Positions 1 to 8,274 of a stretch of DNA of 64,000 bases are shown piece after piece. The stretch is from a virus. Positions within the stretch are counted from its first letter, which is position 1. Each line of letters starts with the position of its first letter. The stretch lies in the IMG/VR virus record IMGVR_UViG_3300029915_000012, positions 36,142-100,141 of that record; one strand, 5' to 3'. The position numbers and the translations under genes were made by a program. The notes under the pieces were generated by a model that did not search any database, was not told the origin of the DNA, and saw only the letters and a program-made list of their open reading frames with translations.

Positions 1-314
1 AATTGAAATACATTATCTACTCCATATTTTTCTTGTGTAGCCAACAATCTTTTTTGTTTCATGCACTTAACATCATTACAACATGTTGTCGATTTTCCAT
101 TTTTTGTTTTATTATTATAATTATTATAATTATTATAGTTAATTTTAAATATTTTACCACAATAATCACATTTAACATCTATAATAGCATGACTGCCTAA
201 TGTTAAGTTTTTTACTGGATAATTTATTATATCACCTATTTTGCATTTAGTATCACTATAAATTCTTAAATTATTTTTTGTTATTTTAATTTCAACATAT
301 TTTGATATTATCAT
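1..314 (-). CDS. Homing endonuclease-like protein, N-terminal part (runs off the left edge)
   Basis: About 104 codons are read on the minus strand from an ATG at 314 to the window edge without a stop. The start MIISKYVEIKIT matches the starts of the proteins at 21853-22821 (MIISKTVNIRIS) and 62313-63914 (MILTKYVDVKIS). A zinc-ribbon-like Cys set follows (KCDYCG, then TCC and KC), and the fragment ends in EKYGVDNVFQ, which resembles the KYGVEN repeats of the 62313 protein. I infer a free-standing homing endonuclease of the same family; its catalytic domain is outside the window. A plus-strand reading frame over the same bases is low-complexity and I regard it as a shadow. Confidence 0.75.
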   Translation of the reverse strand, partial: MIISKYVEIKITKNNLRIYSDTKCKIGDIINYPVKNLTLGSHAIIDVKCDYCGKIFKINYNNYNNYNNKTKNGKSTTCCNDVKCMKQKRLLATQEKYGVDNVFQ

Positions 315-343
315 TCATTTTAATTATTTTTAGTCGGACTTTA

Positions 344-363
344 TTTTATTTATATATAAAAAT
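344..363 (+). promoter_or_regulatory. Candidate phage promoter (TTTATATATAAA-type box)
   Basis: TTTATTTATATATAAAAA lies about 14 bases before the ATG at 377. Similar T-run plus TATATATAA boxes precede many transcription units in this window. In such AT-rich DNA this is suggestive only. Confidence 0.35.
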
Positions 364-376
364 AAAAAGGTCATAA

Positions 377-541
377 ATGGAAAAAAAAGTAAAAATATTA
401 ACAGTTAAACATTATTTTAATTTAAGCACAGAAATTAGTTATAAATTTGAAAAATATATTAAAGATAATGTTATAAGTAAACCTAAATTACTAGAAAAAT
501 TAGTAATTAATTATCTTAAAGAGAATAATATTATAGAATAA
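377..541 (+). CDS. Small ribbon-helix-helix-like protein
   Basis: A 54-residue protein beginning MEKKVKILTVKHYFNLS. It has a short beta-like stretch (VKILTVKHYFNL) followed by two predicted helices (EISYKFEKYIKDNV and PKLLEKLVINYLKE). This is the layout of minimal RHH DNA-binding proteins and resembles the small proteins at 60347-60511 and 60617-60769. Such proteins act as dimeric repressors or nucleoid factors. The function here is inferred from length and pattern only. It follows a candidate promoter and precedes the glycosyltransferase gene at 598. Confidence 0.6.
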   Translation: MEKKVKILTVKHYFNLSTEISYKFEKYIKDNVISKPKLLEKLVINYLKENNIIE

Positions 542-597
542 TTTAAATAAACTATTACTCAATTAAATTATATAAAAACATAAAAACAATCAATTAA

Positions 598-1815
598 ATG
601 AACAAATTTAAAGTTTTAGTTCTTGACTCAGACTGTGATGGTGTTGGATACGCAAGATTGCTTTCACCATATTCATGTTTTAATGATCCTGATATTCAAG
701 TAGATATAAGATTATTTATGGATAGTACATTACCATTATTTAATGAAAATTTTCTAAGTCAATATAAAATAATAGTATTTAATAAACCAATTCCTTTTCC
801 TGAACCAAAAGCTAAAGAAGTTTTTGATGCAATTATAAAAAAGCATAATATAAAAAAAGTTTTTGATCTAGATGATTATTGGATTTTATCCAATGATCAT
901 CCGAATTACAGAATGTGGAAACAAAATAATTCTCAATCAATAATTGAGAATCAAATTCGTGAAGCAGATGCAATAACTACAACAACAGAATTATTAGCAG
1001 ATAAAATTATAGAATTTAACACTAATATATTAATTGCTCCAAATTCAGTAAATTTAAAAGAACACCAATGGTGTTCAAATAAAAAACCTTCAGATAAAAT
1101 TAGATTTTTATGGGGTGGTGGAATAACTCACTTGGTAGATTTAAGATTATTAAAAACATCATTTGAAAAATTAGATAAATATTTTTTACAAAAAGCTCAA
1201 ATGGTAATGTGCGGATTCGATTTACGAATGGCTACTCCGAATGGTATAATTAAAGATAATATAAATAGAAGTCCTTGGACATTTTTTGAATCAATTTTTA
1301 CAAATAATTTCAGATATATTTTAAACGGTAAATATAATGCTTGGCTTAGACAAGGTGATGATAAAGGTCGAGATAATTACGGAGTAAATGAAGAATTTAA
1401 AGATGAATTTTATCAGAGAAGGTGGACAAAACCAATATTGCTTTTTGGTACTATGTATAATGAAGCAGATGTAGTATTAGCACCTTTAAAGTCTCACAAT
1501 TCTTTTAATATGGTAAAGAGTCAATTAAAAGTAATTGAGGCTGGAGCGCATCATTGCCCGATTATATGTAGTAATTATGGACCTTATACTATAGATGATA
1601 TTGAAGGTAAGATTGATGGTAAACAAAAAGGTTTTTTAGTTGATGAAGATACTGATAGTTCATTACGTTGGAAAGAAATTATGCAATATTATGTTGAAAA
1701 TCCTGATAAAGTTAAAGAGCATGGTGAAAATTTATTTGAATATGTAAGAGATAATTATGAAATTGGTATTACAAATCAAAAAAGATCTGAATTATTTAAA
1801 AAATTAATAGAATAA
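598..1815 (+). CDS. Glycosyltransferase, GT-B type (GT4-like)
   Basis: A 405-residue protein. The first half carries FDLDDYWIL and an AITTTTELLADKI...LIAPNSVN segment, typical of phage GT4-like enzymes. The second half has FLWGGGITHLVDL at the inter-domain start of the donor-binding domain and VIEAGAHHCPIICSNYGP near the end, corresponding to the E-rich nucleotide-sugar-binding motif. It would transfer a sugar from a nucleotide donor; acceptor and sugar are unknown. It starts at the first ATG after a 56-base gap and is followed 2 bases after its stop by a small gene. Several other glycosyltransferases lie at 48.9-56.7 kb, so the phage probably glycosylates virion proteins or host surface material. 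Confidence 0.8.
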   Translation: MNKFKVLVLDSDCDGVGYARLLSPYSCFNDPDIQVDIRLFMDSTLPLFNENFLSQYKIIVFNKPIPFPEPKAKEVFDAIIKKHNIKKVFDLDDYWILSNDHPNYRMWKQNNSQSIIENQIREADAITTTTELLADKIIEFNTNILIAPNSVNLKEHQWCSNKKPSDKIRFLWGGGITHLVDLRLLKTSFEKLDKYFLQKAQMVMCGFDLRMATPNGIIKDNINRSPWTFFESIFTNNFRYILNGKYNAWLRQGDDKGRDNYGVNEEFKDEFYQRRWTKPILLFGTMYNEADVVLAPLKSHNSFNMVKSQLKVIEAGAHHCPIICSNYGPYTIDDIEGKIDGKQKGFLVDEDTDSSLRWKEIMQYYVENPDKVKEHGENLFEYVRDNYEIGITNQKRSELFKKLIE

Positions 1816-1817
1816 TT

Positions 1818-2009
1818 ATGATAAAAGCAATATTTGTAAGAGGAGATTATGGAAAACAAAGTGATCTGGAAGAATTAAATAGAGAGTTAAAAGAATGCAA
1901 ATCTATAATTAAAGAAATGTCAACTGGATATGGAACAGTTTTAATAGTTGATATTTTTTCAAGAAAAGAAAAATTAGAAAAATTAAATGAAATATCAAAT
2001 AAAAAATAA
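1818..2009 (+). CDS. Small conserved protein, tandem paralogue 1
   Basis: A 63-residue protein of unknown function beginning MIKAIFVRGDYGKQ. It is clearly paralogous to the next gene: both share RELK(E/D)CKSII, a STG-x-G turn, a hydrophobic ILIVD strand and the end KLEKLNEISN. The pattern (strand, helix, strand, helix) suggests a compact alpha/beta fold. It lies 2 bases after the glycosyltransferase stop, so it is probably co-transcribed. Confidence 0.7.
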   Translation: MIKAIFVRGDYGKQSDLEELNRELKECKSIIKEMSTGYGTVLIVDIFSRKEKLEKLNEISNKK

Positions 2010-2018
2010 TTAAAAAAT

Positions 2019-2207
2019 ATGTTAAAAGCAATTTATATAGGATATGATGCTAAGCAAAAAATTAATGATATAAATAGAGAATTAAAAGATTGTAAATCTA
2101 TAATAGAAAAGATTTCGACTGGAGATGGTCAAACTATTTTAATTGTTGATACGGTCACAAGAAAAGATAAATTAGAAAAATTAAATGAAATATCGAATGA
2201 AAAATGA
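2019..2207 (+). CDS. Small conserved protein, tandem paralogue 2
   Basis: A 62-residue protein beginning MLKAIYIGYDAKQK, a tandem duplicate of the preceding gene. The C-terminal RKDKLEKLNEISNEK is nearly identical between the two. The function is unknown. Its 3' end overlaps the start of the next gene, consistent with translational coupling. Confidence 0.7.
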   Translation: MLKAIYIGYDAKQKINDINRELKDCKSIIEKISTGDGQTILIVDTVTRKDKLEKLNEISNEK

Positions 2208-2547
2208 ACTAATAATAATAGTATATAAAATAAATATATCAGGGTTAACAAGACAGCAAGCAGAAGAGATGATAATGAGTTATATTGAATCTGGTAATTT
2301 ATCATCAGATGAAGAATTAAAAGAAAATTATACTATACGTGAACTGTATTTACCGATACAAACAGGAGATAATAATATTGAAGTTATTTATCCAATAGCT
2401 GGAAATACATATTCTAATAATTTTTATGATATAGTAAATGATATTAATAAAATAATAAAAGATATACACTATGATGACGTTAAACCATATTGGAATAAAT
2501 TATTAAGGGAATTAAAAATAAGAATATTAGAAGATAAAGATGAATAA
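2185..2547 (+). CDS. Hypothetical protein
   Basis: A 108-120 residue protein. The ATG at 2185 gives MKYRMKNELIII; the ATG at 2197 (MKNELIIIVYKINISG) has a smaller overlap with the upstream gene and is an equally plausible start. It has a predicted helix LTRQQAEEMIMSYIES followed by beta-rich sequence (LYLPIQTGDNNIEVIYPI). I do not recognise the family. It sits between the small paralogues and the Dam methylase in one plus-strand operon. Confidence 0.65.
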   Translation: MKYRMKNELIIIVYKINISGLTRQQAEEMIMSYIESGNLSSDEELKENYTIRELYLPIQTGDNNIEVIYPIAGNTYSNNFYDIVNDINKIIKDIHYDDVKPYWNKLLRELKIRILEDKDE

Positions 2548-2571
2548 ACAGATAATATAAAAAATATTAAA

Positions 2572-3393
2572 ATGAGCAAATTAATGAAATGGTCAGGATC
2601 GAAAGATTCCCAAGCAAAAAATATAATAAATTATTTTCCTAAAAAAATAGACACATACAGAGAGCCATTTTTAGGAGGAGGATCTGTATTTTTAAAATTA
2701 TTAGAAAGTGATATTGAGGTCAATAGTTACTATTTATCTGATATTAATAAGGAATTAATAGGTATTTATCAATTAATAATGAATGATCCTGATTTACTTA
2801 TAGATACATATAATAATCATTATAAGGAATTTAATATAGATGATGATATACAGCATAGAAAAGAATATTTTAATGAAATAAGAAATAATTTTAATGAAAA
2901 TAAAAAGTCAGAAGATTTCTATTTTATTATGAGGACTGTAACTTCTGGATTACCAAGATGGAATCAAAGTGGTAAGTTTAATTCCAGTTGTCATTTCACA
3001 AGAAGTGGAATGATGCCAGAATCTGTTGATAAAATTATAAAAAAATATAACAAATTATTCAATTCTAAAAATATTATATTTTCACAAGAAAGTTATGAAA
3101 ATATAAAATCAAATGAAAATGATATAATTTATATGGATCCGCCTTATCAAAATACCAAAGGTATGTATTATGGTGGATTTAATTCTGAAAAATTTATAAA
3201 TTGGTTAGATTTATTATCATCCAAATGGATTTTATCATATAATGGAAAAATAAATGATGATAAAATAGAACATTTTGGACCAAATAATTATAAACGGCAT
3301 GAATATTTAATATCTGGAAATTCTTCATTTAGAAGAATAAAAGAAGCAAGTAATGATACAATAATTAGTGAATCTCTTTATTTAAATTTTTAA
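2572..3393 (+). CDS. dam: DNA adenine methylase, D12 class (Dam-like)
   Basis: A 273-residue N6-adenine methyltransferase. The N-terminal MKWSGSK motif is followed by EPFLGGGSVF at residues 31-40 (motif I, S-adenosylmethionine binding), DINKELI (motif II region) and DPPY at 189-192 (motif IV, catalytic), in the order expected for alpha-class D12 enzymes. It would methylate adenine in a short site, possibly to protect phage DNA from host restriction. Length and motif spacing are normal. It lies 24 bases after the preceding gene and just before thyA. Confidence 0.93.
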   Translation: MSKLMKWSGSKDSQAKNIINYFPKKIDTYREPFLGGGSVFLKLLESDIEVNSYYLSDINKELIGIYQLIMNDPDLLIDTYNNHYKEFNIDDDIQHRKEYFNEIRNNFNENKKSEDFYFIMRTVTSGLPRWNQSGKFNSSCHFTRSGMMPESVDKIIKKYNKLFNSKNIIFSQESYENIKSNENDIIYMDPPYQNTKGMYYGGFNSEKFINWLDLLSSKWILSYNGKINDDKIEHFGPNNYKRHEYLISGNSSFRRIKEASNDTIISESLYLNF

Positions 3394-3408
3394 AAAATAA
3401 TAAATAAT

Positions 3409-3567
3409 ATGAAAACAAATGAAAGAGTAGAACCAAAAAAATTAACTGATAATGAAATTGATGATTTAAATAATTATTCTACTTATCAAATAAGTGAAAT
3501 ATCATTATTTATATATGAAGAATATCTTAAAGAAAATTTAAAAAATAATGAAAATGAAAATGAATAA
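3409..3567 (+). CDS. Small acidic hypothetical protein
   Basis: A 52-residue protein beginning MKTNERVEPKKLTDNEID and ending in an Asn/Glu-rich tail. It starts 15 bases after the Dam stop, and its last codons overlap the start region of the thymidylate synthase gene, as other genes here do. The function is unknown. A minus-strand reading frame over the same bases is hydrophobic low-complexity and I do not consider it a gene. Confidence 0.6.
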   Translation: MKTNERVEPKKLTDNEIDDLNNYSTYQISEISLFIYEEYLKENLKNNENENE

Positions 3568-4390
3568 AGCAGATAAATATTACATTGAAAATTTAAACAG
3601 AATAAAAAATGAAGGTTCTTTTGATGAAAATCCAAGGCCAAGATATAAAGATGGTACTGAGGCATATACAAAATTTATAACTCAAGTATTTGAAGAATAT
3701 GACATTTCAAAAGGTGAGTTTCCAATTCCAACACTGAGAAATACAGCTATAAAAACTGGAATAAAAGAGATTTTCTGGATATATCAAAAACAAACAAATT
3801 CATTAGATGTGGCACATGAGCTTGGAGTCACTTGGTGGGATGAATGGAATGTCGGTGATTTAACAATTGGATCCAGGTACGGTTATACTATTAAGAAATA
3901 TAATTTAATGAATAAATTATTAGATGGATTAAAAAATGATCCATTTGGTAGGCGTCATATAATTAACATGTATCAATATGAAGATTTTGATGAACCAAAA
4001 GGATTATATCCTTGTGCATATGAAACATTGTGGTCAGTTAGAAAAGTAAACAATGAATATTATTTAGATATGACATTAACGCAAAGATCAAATGATTATT
4101 TAACTTCAGGATTTATTAACAAAATTCAGTATGTGGCATTTCAAATGATGATTGCTGGACATCTTGGATATAAAGTTGGTAAGTTTTGCCATTTAATGCA
4201 AAACTTACATGTTTATGATAGGCATTTTGATGCTTTAGAAGAATTATTACAAAGAACTCCATTAGATACACAGTCAAAATTAATATTAAAAGAGAATAAA
4301 AACTTTTATGATTATAATATTAATGATTTTGAAATTACTGGAATAGAAGGAATTGAAAAAATTAAATCTCCTTTGGAATTAGCGATTTAA
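3560..4390 (+). CDS. thyA: Thymidylate synthase
   Basis: Folate-dependent enzyme converting dUMP to dTMP. It carries GLYPCAYETLW with the nucleophilic Cys at residue 152 (counted from 3560), QRSNDYLTSGFINKIQY (the phosphate- and dUMP-binding RS-x-D region) and NLHVYDRHF near the C-terminus (the canonical D-x-H-Y-dUMP region in changed form). In-frame ATGs at 3548, 3554 and 3560 are all possible; I chose 3560 because the other two add only MKMK. The protein is 277 residues, a normal length. It supplies dTMP for the very AT-rich phage genome. Confidence 0.92.
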   Translation: MNKADKYYIENLNRIKNEGSFDENPRPRYKDGTEAYTKFITQVFEEYDISKGEFPIPTLRNTAIKTGIKEIFWIYQKQTNSLDVAHELGVTWWDEWNVGDLTIGSRYGYTIKKYNLMNKLLDGLKNDPFGRRHIINMYQYEDFDEPKGLYPCAYETLWSVRKVNNEYYLDMTLTQRSNDYLTSGFINKIQYVAFQMMIAGHLGYKVGKFCHLMQNLHVYDRHFDALEELLQRTPLDTQSKLILKENKNFYDYNINDFEITGIEGIEKIKSPLELAI

Positions 4391-4408
4391 AAATTATAAA
4401 TATAAAAT

Positions 4409-5104
4409 ATGATAGAAACATATAATGAATATGTAGAACTAATAAAAGAAGGACTAATTAGAACTCATAATATAATAACATATGAAGGTAGTTTAGAAAG
4501 AGAGTTATATTTAATTGGGATTAAATTTGAAATAAAAATTTACAATAAATTAAAATTTGATCTATCATTATATAAAACTAATATTATTGATAATGATTAT
4601 CTTGAATATATTGTTAATTATATTGAAAAACAATTAGGATATTATCCTTCATATATAACAGTTGAAAATAATATTGGTAAAAATGGGTTTAAATTTGATA
4701 AAAAGTATTTATCAAATAAATATAAATCAATTAAGATAAATTTTGAAGCTAAGTACGATGATGGATTTTATAAAAATATTATAAAAGTTCCTAAAATTGC
4801 ATATCACTTATCACCAGTTGATAATGAAGATAAAATAAATAAAAATGGATTATGCGTAAAGGCATATAATAGAAAAGGTGAACATCCTGAAAGAATATAT
4901 TTATTTGCTGATATTAATGAATATGATGATTTATTAAATTCGCTTAAAATTGATGATAAATTAAAAGGTATAAATAAAAATTATAATTTATATGAGGTTG
5001 AAATGAGTGATAAAAATATTATACATACTGATCCTAATTACAGTAACGGTTTTTATACCTATGATAGTTTTAATCCAAAATTTTTAAAAATAATAAAAAC
5101 ATAA
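4409..5104 (+). CDS. ADP-ribosyltransferase-fold protein, tandem copy 1
   Basis: A 231-residue two-domain protein. The N-terminal ~125 residues (starting MIETYNEYVELIKEG) form a domain shared with the next gene and, more distantly, with 32295-33041. The C-terminal domain has YHLSPVDNEDKINKNGL, PERIYLF, NLYEVEM and GFYTYDSF. This order (H-containing strand, helix ending in GL, R-I-Y-L strand, V-E/V-D strand, Tyr-rich strand) is like RNA 2'-phosphotransferase and ADP-ribosyltransferase folds that bind NAD. T4 encodes Alt and Mod enzymes that ADP-ribosylate host proteins, so a similar role is plausible. ELIKE-G near the N-terminus could be a prohead protease site. The fold call is by eye. Confidence 0.6.
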   Translation: MIETYNEYVELIKEGLIRTHNIITYEGSLERELYLIGIKFEIKIYNKLKFDLSLYKTNIIDNDYLEYIVNYIEKQLGYYPSYITVENNIGKNGFKFDKKYLSNKYKSIKINFEAKYDDGFYKNIIKVPKIAYHLSPVDNEDKINKNGLCVKAYNRKGEHPERIYLFADINEYDDLLNSLKIDDKLKGINKNYNLYEVEMSDKNIIHTDPNYSNGFYTYDSFNPKFLKIIKT

Positions 5105-5114
5105 TATTTAATTA

Positions 5115-5816
5115 ATGATAGATAATTATAAAGAATATGTAGAATTAATCAAAGAAGGATTAATCAGAACTCATAATATAATTAATTGTGAAAGTAGTTT
5201 AGAAAGAGAATTATATTTAATTGGATTTAAATTTAAAATAAAAATTTATAGTAAATTAAAATTTGATCTTACATTATTAAATACTAATAATTTTGATTTC
5301 GTTGATTTTGAATATATTATTGATTATATTGAAGATCAATTAGGTTATTTTTCATCATATATAACAGTTGAAAATAATATTGGTAAAAATGGGTTTAAAT
5401 TTGATAAAAAGTATTTATCAAATAAATATAAATCAATTAAAATTATATTTGAAGCTAAATATGATGATGGTTTTTATAAAAATGATATAAAGGTTCCTAA
5501 TGTTGCATATCATTTATCTCCAGTTAATAATGAAGATAAAATAAATAGAATTGGATTATTAGTAAAAACTCATAATAGAAAAGGTGAATATCCTGAAAGA
5601 ATATATTTATTTAGAAATATTAATGATTGCGATAAATTATTAAAATCATTAAAATACGATGATAAGTTAAAAGATATAAATAGAAATTATAATTTATATG
5701 AGGTAGAAATGAGTGATAAAAATATTATTCATACTGATCCTAATTATAGTAACGGTTTTTATACCTATGATAGTTTTAATCCAAAATTTTTAAAAATAAT
5801 AAAACATAATATTTAA
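5115..5816 (+). CDS. ADP-ribosyltransferase-fold protein, tandem copy 2
   Basis: A 233-residue tandem paralogue of the preceding gene, with long identical stretches such as TVENNIGKNGFKFDKKY and HTDPNYSNGFYTYDS. The putative NAD-binding elements are conserved (YHLSPVNNEDKINRIGL, PERIYLF, NLYEVEM). Substitutions are spread over both domains, so both copies look functional rather than one being a remnant. The target is unknown. It ends just before a bidirectional terminator. Confidence 0.6.
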   Translation: MIDNYKEYVELIKEGLIRTHNIINCESSLERELYLIGFKFKIKIYSKLKFDLTLLNTNNFDFVDFEYIIDYIEDQLGYFSSYITVENNIGKNGFKFDKKYLSNKYKSIKIIFEAKYDDGFYKNDIKVPNVAYHLSPVNNEDKINRIGLLVKTHNRKGEYPERIYLFRNINDCDKLLKSLKYDDKLKDINRNYNLYEVEMSDKNIIHTDPNYSNGFYTYDSFNPKFLKIIKHNI

Positions 5817-5817
5817 A

Positions 5818-5846
5818 TAAAAAGTTCAGATTTTTCTGAACTTTTT
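5818..5846. terminator. Bidirectional intrinsic terminator
   Basis: AAAAAGTTCAGA, a short loop, TCTGAACTTTTTT: a perfect stem flanked by A and T runs, between convergent genes ending at 5816 (+) and 5846 (-). Confidence 0.85.
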
Positions 5847-6241
5847 TATAAATTAAATTTTGCTGATGCTCTAATAGAACTCAAATCACCTAGTGCTTTT
5901 GGATCATATTTCATATTATTTATATATTCTAACGAATTTTTTGAAAATTCTGTTTTAAATTTAGCAATAAAAGGTTCAGGATTTTCCATATAATAAATAT
6001 CATTTGATCCTTTATTTTCAAGTACTGCTTGATAATAATTATGAGTATCATTTTTATCATTTCCAATTCTAAATTTAATAATATATATAGGATAACCATA
6101 TCTACTAACTGATATATCAAACCACTCATCATTTAATACATCATTTACATTTTCATTCCAGTATATAACAGTTGGATGACTTACATAACCTTCAGCTATA
6201 TTAAAATTTTCATTTATAAAATCTAAATATTTGTTTAACAT
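5846..6241 (-). CDS. Two-ended-tag protein (putative capsid-targeted), unknown function
   Basis: Read from the internal ATG at 6241, the protein is 131 residues and begins MLNKYLDFINENFNIAEG. This resembles T4 capsid-targeting peptides, which are cut after a Glu, here KYLDFINE. It ends in AKFNL, the C-terminal tag seen on most such proteins in this window. An upstream in-frame ATG at 6289 would add a hydrophobic leader encoded by promoter-like DNA, so I prefer 6241. The body (residues ~20-110) is beta-rich with YGYPIYIIKFRIGND; the function is unknown. The gene stops at the terminator it shares with the convergent ART-like pair. Confidence 0.65.
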   Translation of the reverse strand: MLNKYLDFINENFNIAEGYVSHPTVIYWNENVNDVLNDEWFDISVSRYGYPIYIIKFRIGNDKNDTHNYYQAVLENKGSNDIYYMENPEPFIAKFKTEFSKNSLEYINNMKYDPKALGDLSSIRASAKFNL

Positions 6242-6256
6242 AAAAAATTGATATTC

Positions 6257-6278
6257 TTTTTTTAATATATATAAAAAA
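6257..6278 (+). promoter_or_regulatory. Candidate phage promoter between divergent genes
   Basis: TTTTTTTTAATATATATAAA lies between the divergent starts at 6241 (-) and 6295 (+), and 17 bases before the latter. It matches the recurring T-run plus TATATATAA box. Confidence 0.35.
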
Positions 6279-6294
6279 ATGAAATTCAAATTTA

Positions 6295-7050
6295 ATGGAA
6301 AATAATAAAGAAAAAGAAGAATTCAAAATGCCTCAAATTAAATCAGAATCTGATTTAAATAAAGTATTTGATGCTATATATGATCAAGGATTTGGATATA
6401 TAAGTAGAAGAGATGATTATCACCAAAATAAAATTCAAAAAATTGTACAAAAATACAATACATTAAAATTAGATATACCTGATAATTTTTATCGTAATCT
6501 TTATGATATAAAAAATTATTCAGAAGTTGAAAAAGAAGTGATGAATCATTTTTCTAAATTTAATCCTGATGATAAAATTAATGAATTTATAAAAAATATT
6601 TTTTCATTAAAATATGATGATAGAGGTAAACCTCCTGAAAATAACTGTGAAAGTATAAATACTGTCATTGATTGGTTCAAATTCAAAAATAAATATAATC
6701 TTATTGATAAAGATTTCAAATTCAATAAAAATTATCTAAATGTAGATGTTTATAATTTAGATAAAAACTCAATAAAAATAAATTTTAAAGATGATTATGA
6801 TAATTTTGAAAGTTTTTACGAATTAATATTTAATGAAAAATGTATTGAGATAAAACATAGAACTGGCGATTGGCAGAATATTGGTAAAATAGAAATAAAA
6901 TTATTTCTAAATAATACAGCTAGTATTAGAGGAGATTTAACTAAAATTAAAGACTATTATTATAAAGATTTAATGAAAAATTTTTATTTTAATAATGCAT
7001 ATATTATATACTATAAAAATAAAATTGAAAAAATAAATCCAAAAGTGTAG
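6295..7050 (+). CDS. Hypothetical protein
   Basis: A 251-residue protein beginning MENNKEKEEFKMPQIKSE, rich in Lys, Asn, Asp and Tyr, with a helical N-terminal half and a beta-rich C-terminal half (KCIEIKHRTGDWQNIGKIEIKLF). No catalytic motif or membrane segment is apparent. It is the only gene between a divergent candidate promoter and a terminator that overlaps its stop, so it is probably transcribed alone. Confidence 0.65.
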   Translation: MENNKEKEEFKMPQIKSESDLNKVFDAIYDQGFGYISRRDDYHQNKIQKIVQKYNTLKLDIPDNFYRNLYDIKNYSEVEKEVMNHFSKFNPDDKINEFIKNIFSLKYDDRGKPPENNCESINTVIDWFKFKNKYNLIDKDFKFNKNYLNVDVYNLDKNSIKINFKDDYDNFESFYELIFNEKCIEIKHRTGDWQNIGKIEIKLFLNNTASIRGDLTKIKDYYYKDLMKNFYFNNAYIIYYKNKIEKINPKV

Positions 7051-7068
7051 AAATTTCTACACTTTTTT
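7041..7068. terminator. Bidirectional intrinsic terminator
   Basis: AAAAGTGTAGAAATTTCTACACTTTTTT: a perfect palindromic stem with flanking A and T runs, overlapping the stop of the plus-strand gene (7050) and just beyond the stop of the minus-strand gene (7057). Confidence 0.85.
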
Positions 7069-8184
7069 ATTTTTATAATAACTTATAATATTATTATCAA
7101 TATCATTTAATAATTTTTCAAGATTCTTAATAATTTCTTTATGTTTTTCTGCAGCAGAAATAATATCAAAATTTAAAAATTTTTTATAAATTAATATATC
7201 ATTTTTATATTCTGAATATAGATTTCTATTACAAATTTTAACTCCTAATTTAAATATTTTTTCTTCAATTTTGCTTGTTAGATTAATTATGTCTTTACTA
7301 TTAGATTTAATATAATTATTACTATTATTATAATCTTTTAATAAATTTATTACGCAATTAAATGATTTATTTAATAAAGACATACATGTTACATAATTAC
7401 CATAATATAATATAGCATTATCAAAATCTTCATCATTTAATAATTTTAAACTACTATTCAAATCATTTTTCATTTTATCAGCATAATAATCAAGATTTAT
7501 ATTACTAAGATTATGATATCTATTACCAACTTTAGCATGTTCTAATATTTTTTTATCATTATAGCATATGATATCTATTTTCGTTAATTCATCAATTTTT
7601 TTATTAATGTTTTGATAATCTATAACAATATTATTAATTTTAACAATTTTAGTTAAAGATTTATTCAATTTATTATCTAATAAGTTTTTTTCTTTAATTA
7701 ACTTCTTCATTCTATTAATTGTATACTCATTATCATTCATATTAATATCTACGGTAAGATTATTTAATTCAGATTTGATATATTTTTCACAATTTGGATA
7801 ATTAGTTTGCATATAAATTTCAATATCAGATTTACTTTTTGATATTAAATATATTGAATCATCTATACTATTAACAATTTGTTTATATTCAATTAATGAT
7901 TTATACATATTTTTCAATTTGATATAAACATTTATATTCACATCAATCTTAGTTATTTTATCATAGATTGAATCATTATATTTTATTAATAATTCATCAG
8001 GTAATTCATTTATTTTATTTTTTAATTTTTTTATTCTTTTATTTAATATTACAATATTTTTTTTTAGAATTATAAAATTCCTTCTTTTTATATATTCAAA
8101 ATATACTATATTTATTAAAAAATATAATAATGATATTATAAATAAAAAAGAAATTAGCAATGATAGCACAATTAAAATTTTCAT
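7057..8184 (-). CDS. Membrane-anchored coiled-coil protein
   Basis: A 375-residue protein. Residues 3-30 form one strongly hydrophobic segment (LIVLSLLISFLFIISLLYFL), followed by a basic stretch (KRR) and long charged helices with heptad-like leucine and isoleucine spacing. This gives a single-pass N-in membrane protein with a large coiled-coil cytoplasmic or periplasmic part; orientation by the positive-inside rule favours a cytoplasmic body. No enzyme motif is seen. It is a lone minus-strand gene between a terminator and a divergent promoter region. Possible roles include lysis timing, superinfection exclusion or host envelope remodelling, but nothing decides between them. Confidence 0.7.
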   Translation of the reverse strand: MKILIVLSLLISFLFIISLLYFLINIVYFEYIKRRNFIILKKNIVILNKRIKKLKNKINELPDELLIKYNDSIYDKITKIDVNINVYIKLKNMYKSLIEYKQIVNSIDDSIYLISKSKSDIEIYMQTNYPNCEKYIKSELNNLTVDINMNDNEYTINRMKKLIKEKNLLDNKLNKSLTKIVKINNIVIDYQNINKKIDELTKIDIICYNDKKILEHAKVGNRYHNLSNINLDYYADKMKNDLNSSLKLLNDEDFDNAILYYGNYVTCMSLLNKSFNCVINLLKDYNNSNNYIKSNSKDIINLTSKIEEKIFKLGVKICNRNLYSEYKNDILIYKKFLNFDIISAAEKHKEIIKNLEKLLNDIDNNIISYYKNKKV

Positions 8185-8237
8185 ATTTTCATATAACGTT
8201 ATTTTATTAGATGTTCTATTATAAAAATAGTTTTAAG

Positions 8238-8260
8238 TTTTTTTTTATTTATATATAAAG
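8238..8260 (+). promoter_or_regulatory. Candidate phage promoter
   Basis: TTTTTTTATTTATATATAAA, 15 bases before the ATG at 8275. It is one of the clearest copies of the recurring box and heads the operon of tagged genes. An AGATGTT...AACATCT inverted pair (8209-8215 and 8265-8271) flanks it. Confidence 0.45.
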
Positions 8261-8274
8261 AAAAAACATCTATT

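Noticed and set aside
3-200. Plus-strand reading frame of 65 codons at the left edge
   Set aside because: It is a poly-Ile low-complexity shadow; the minus strand over the same bases encodes a recognisable homing endonuclease N-terminus.
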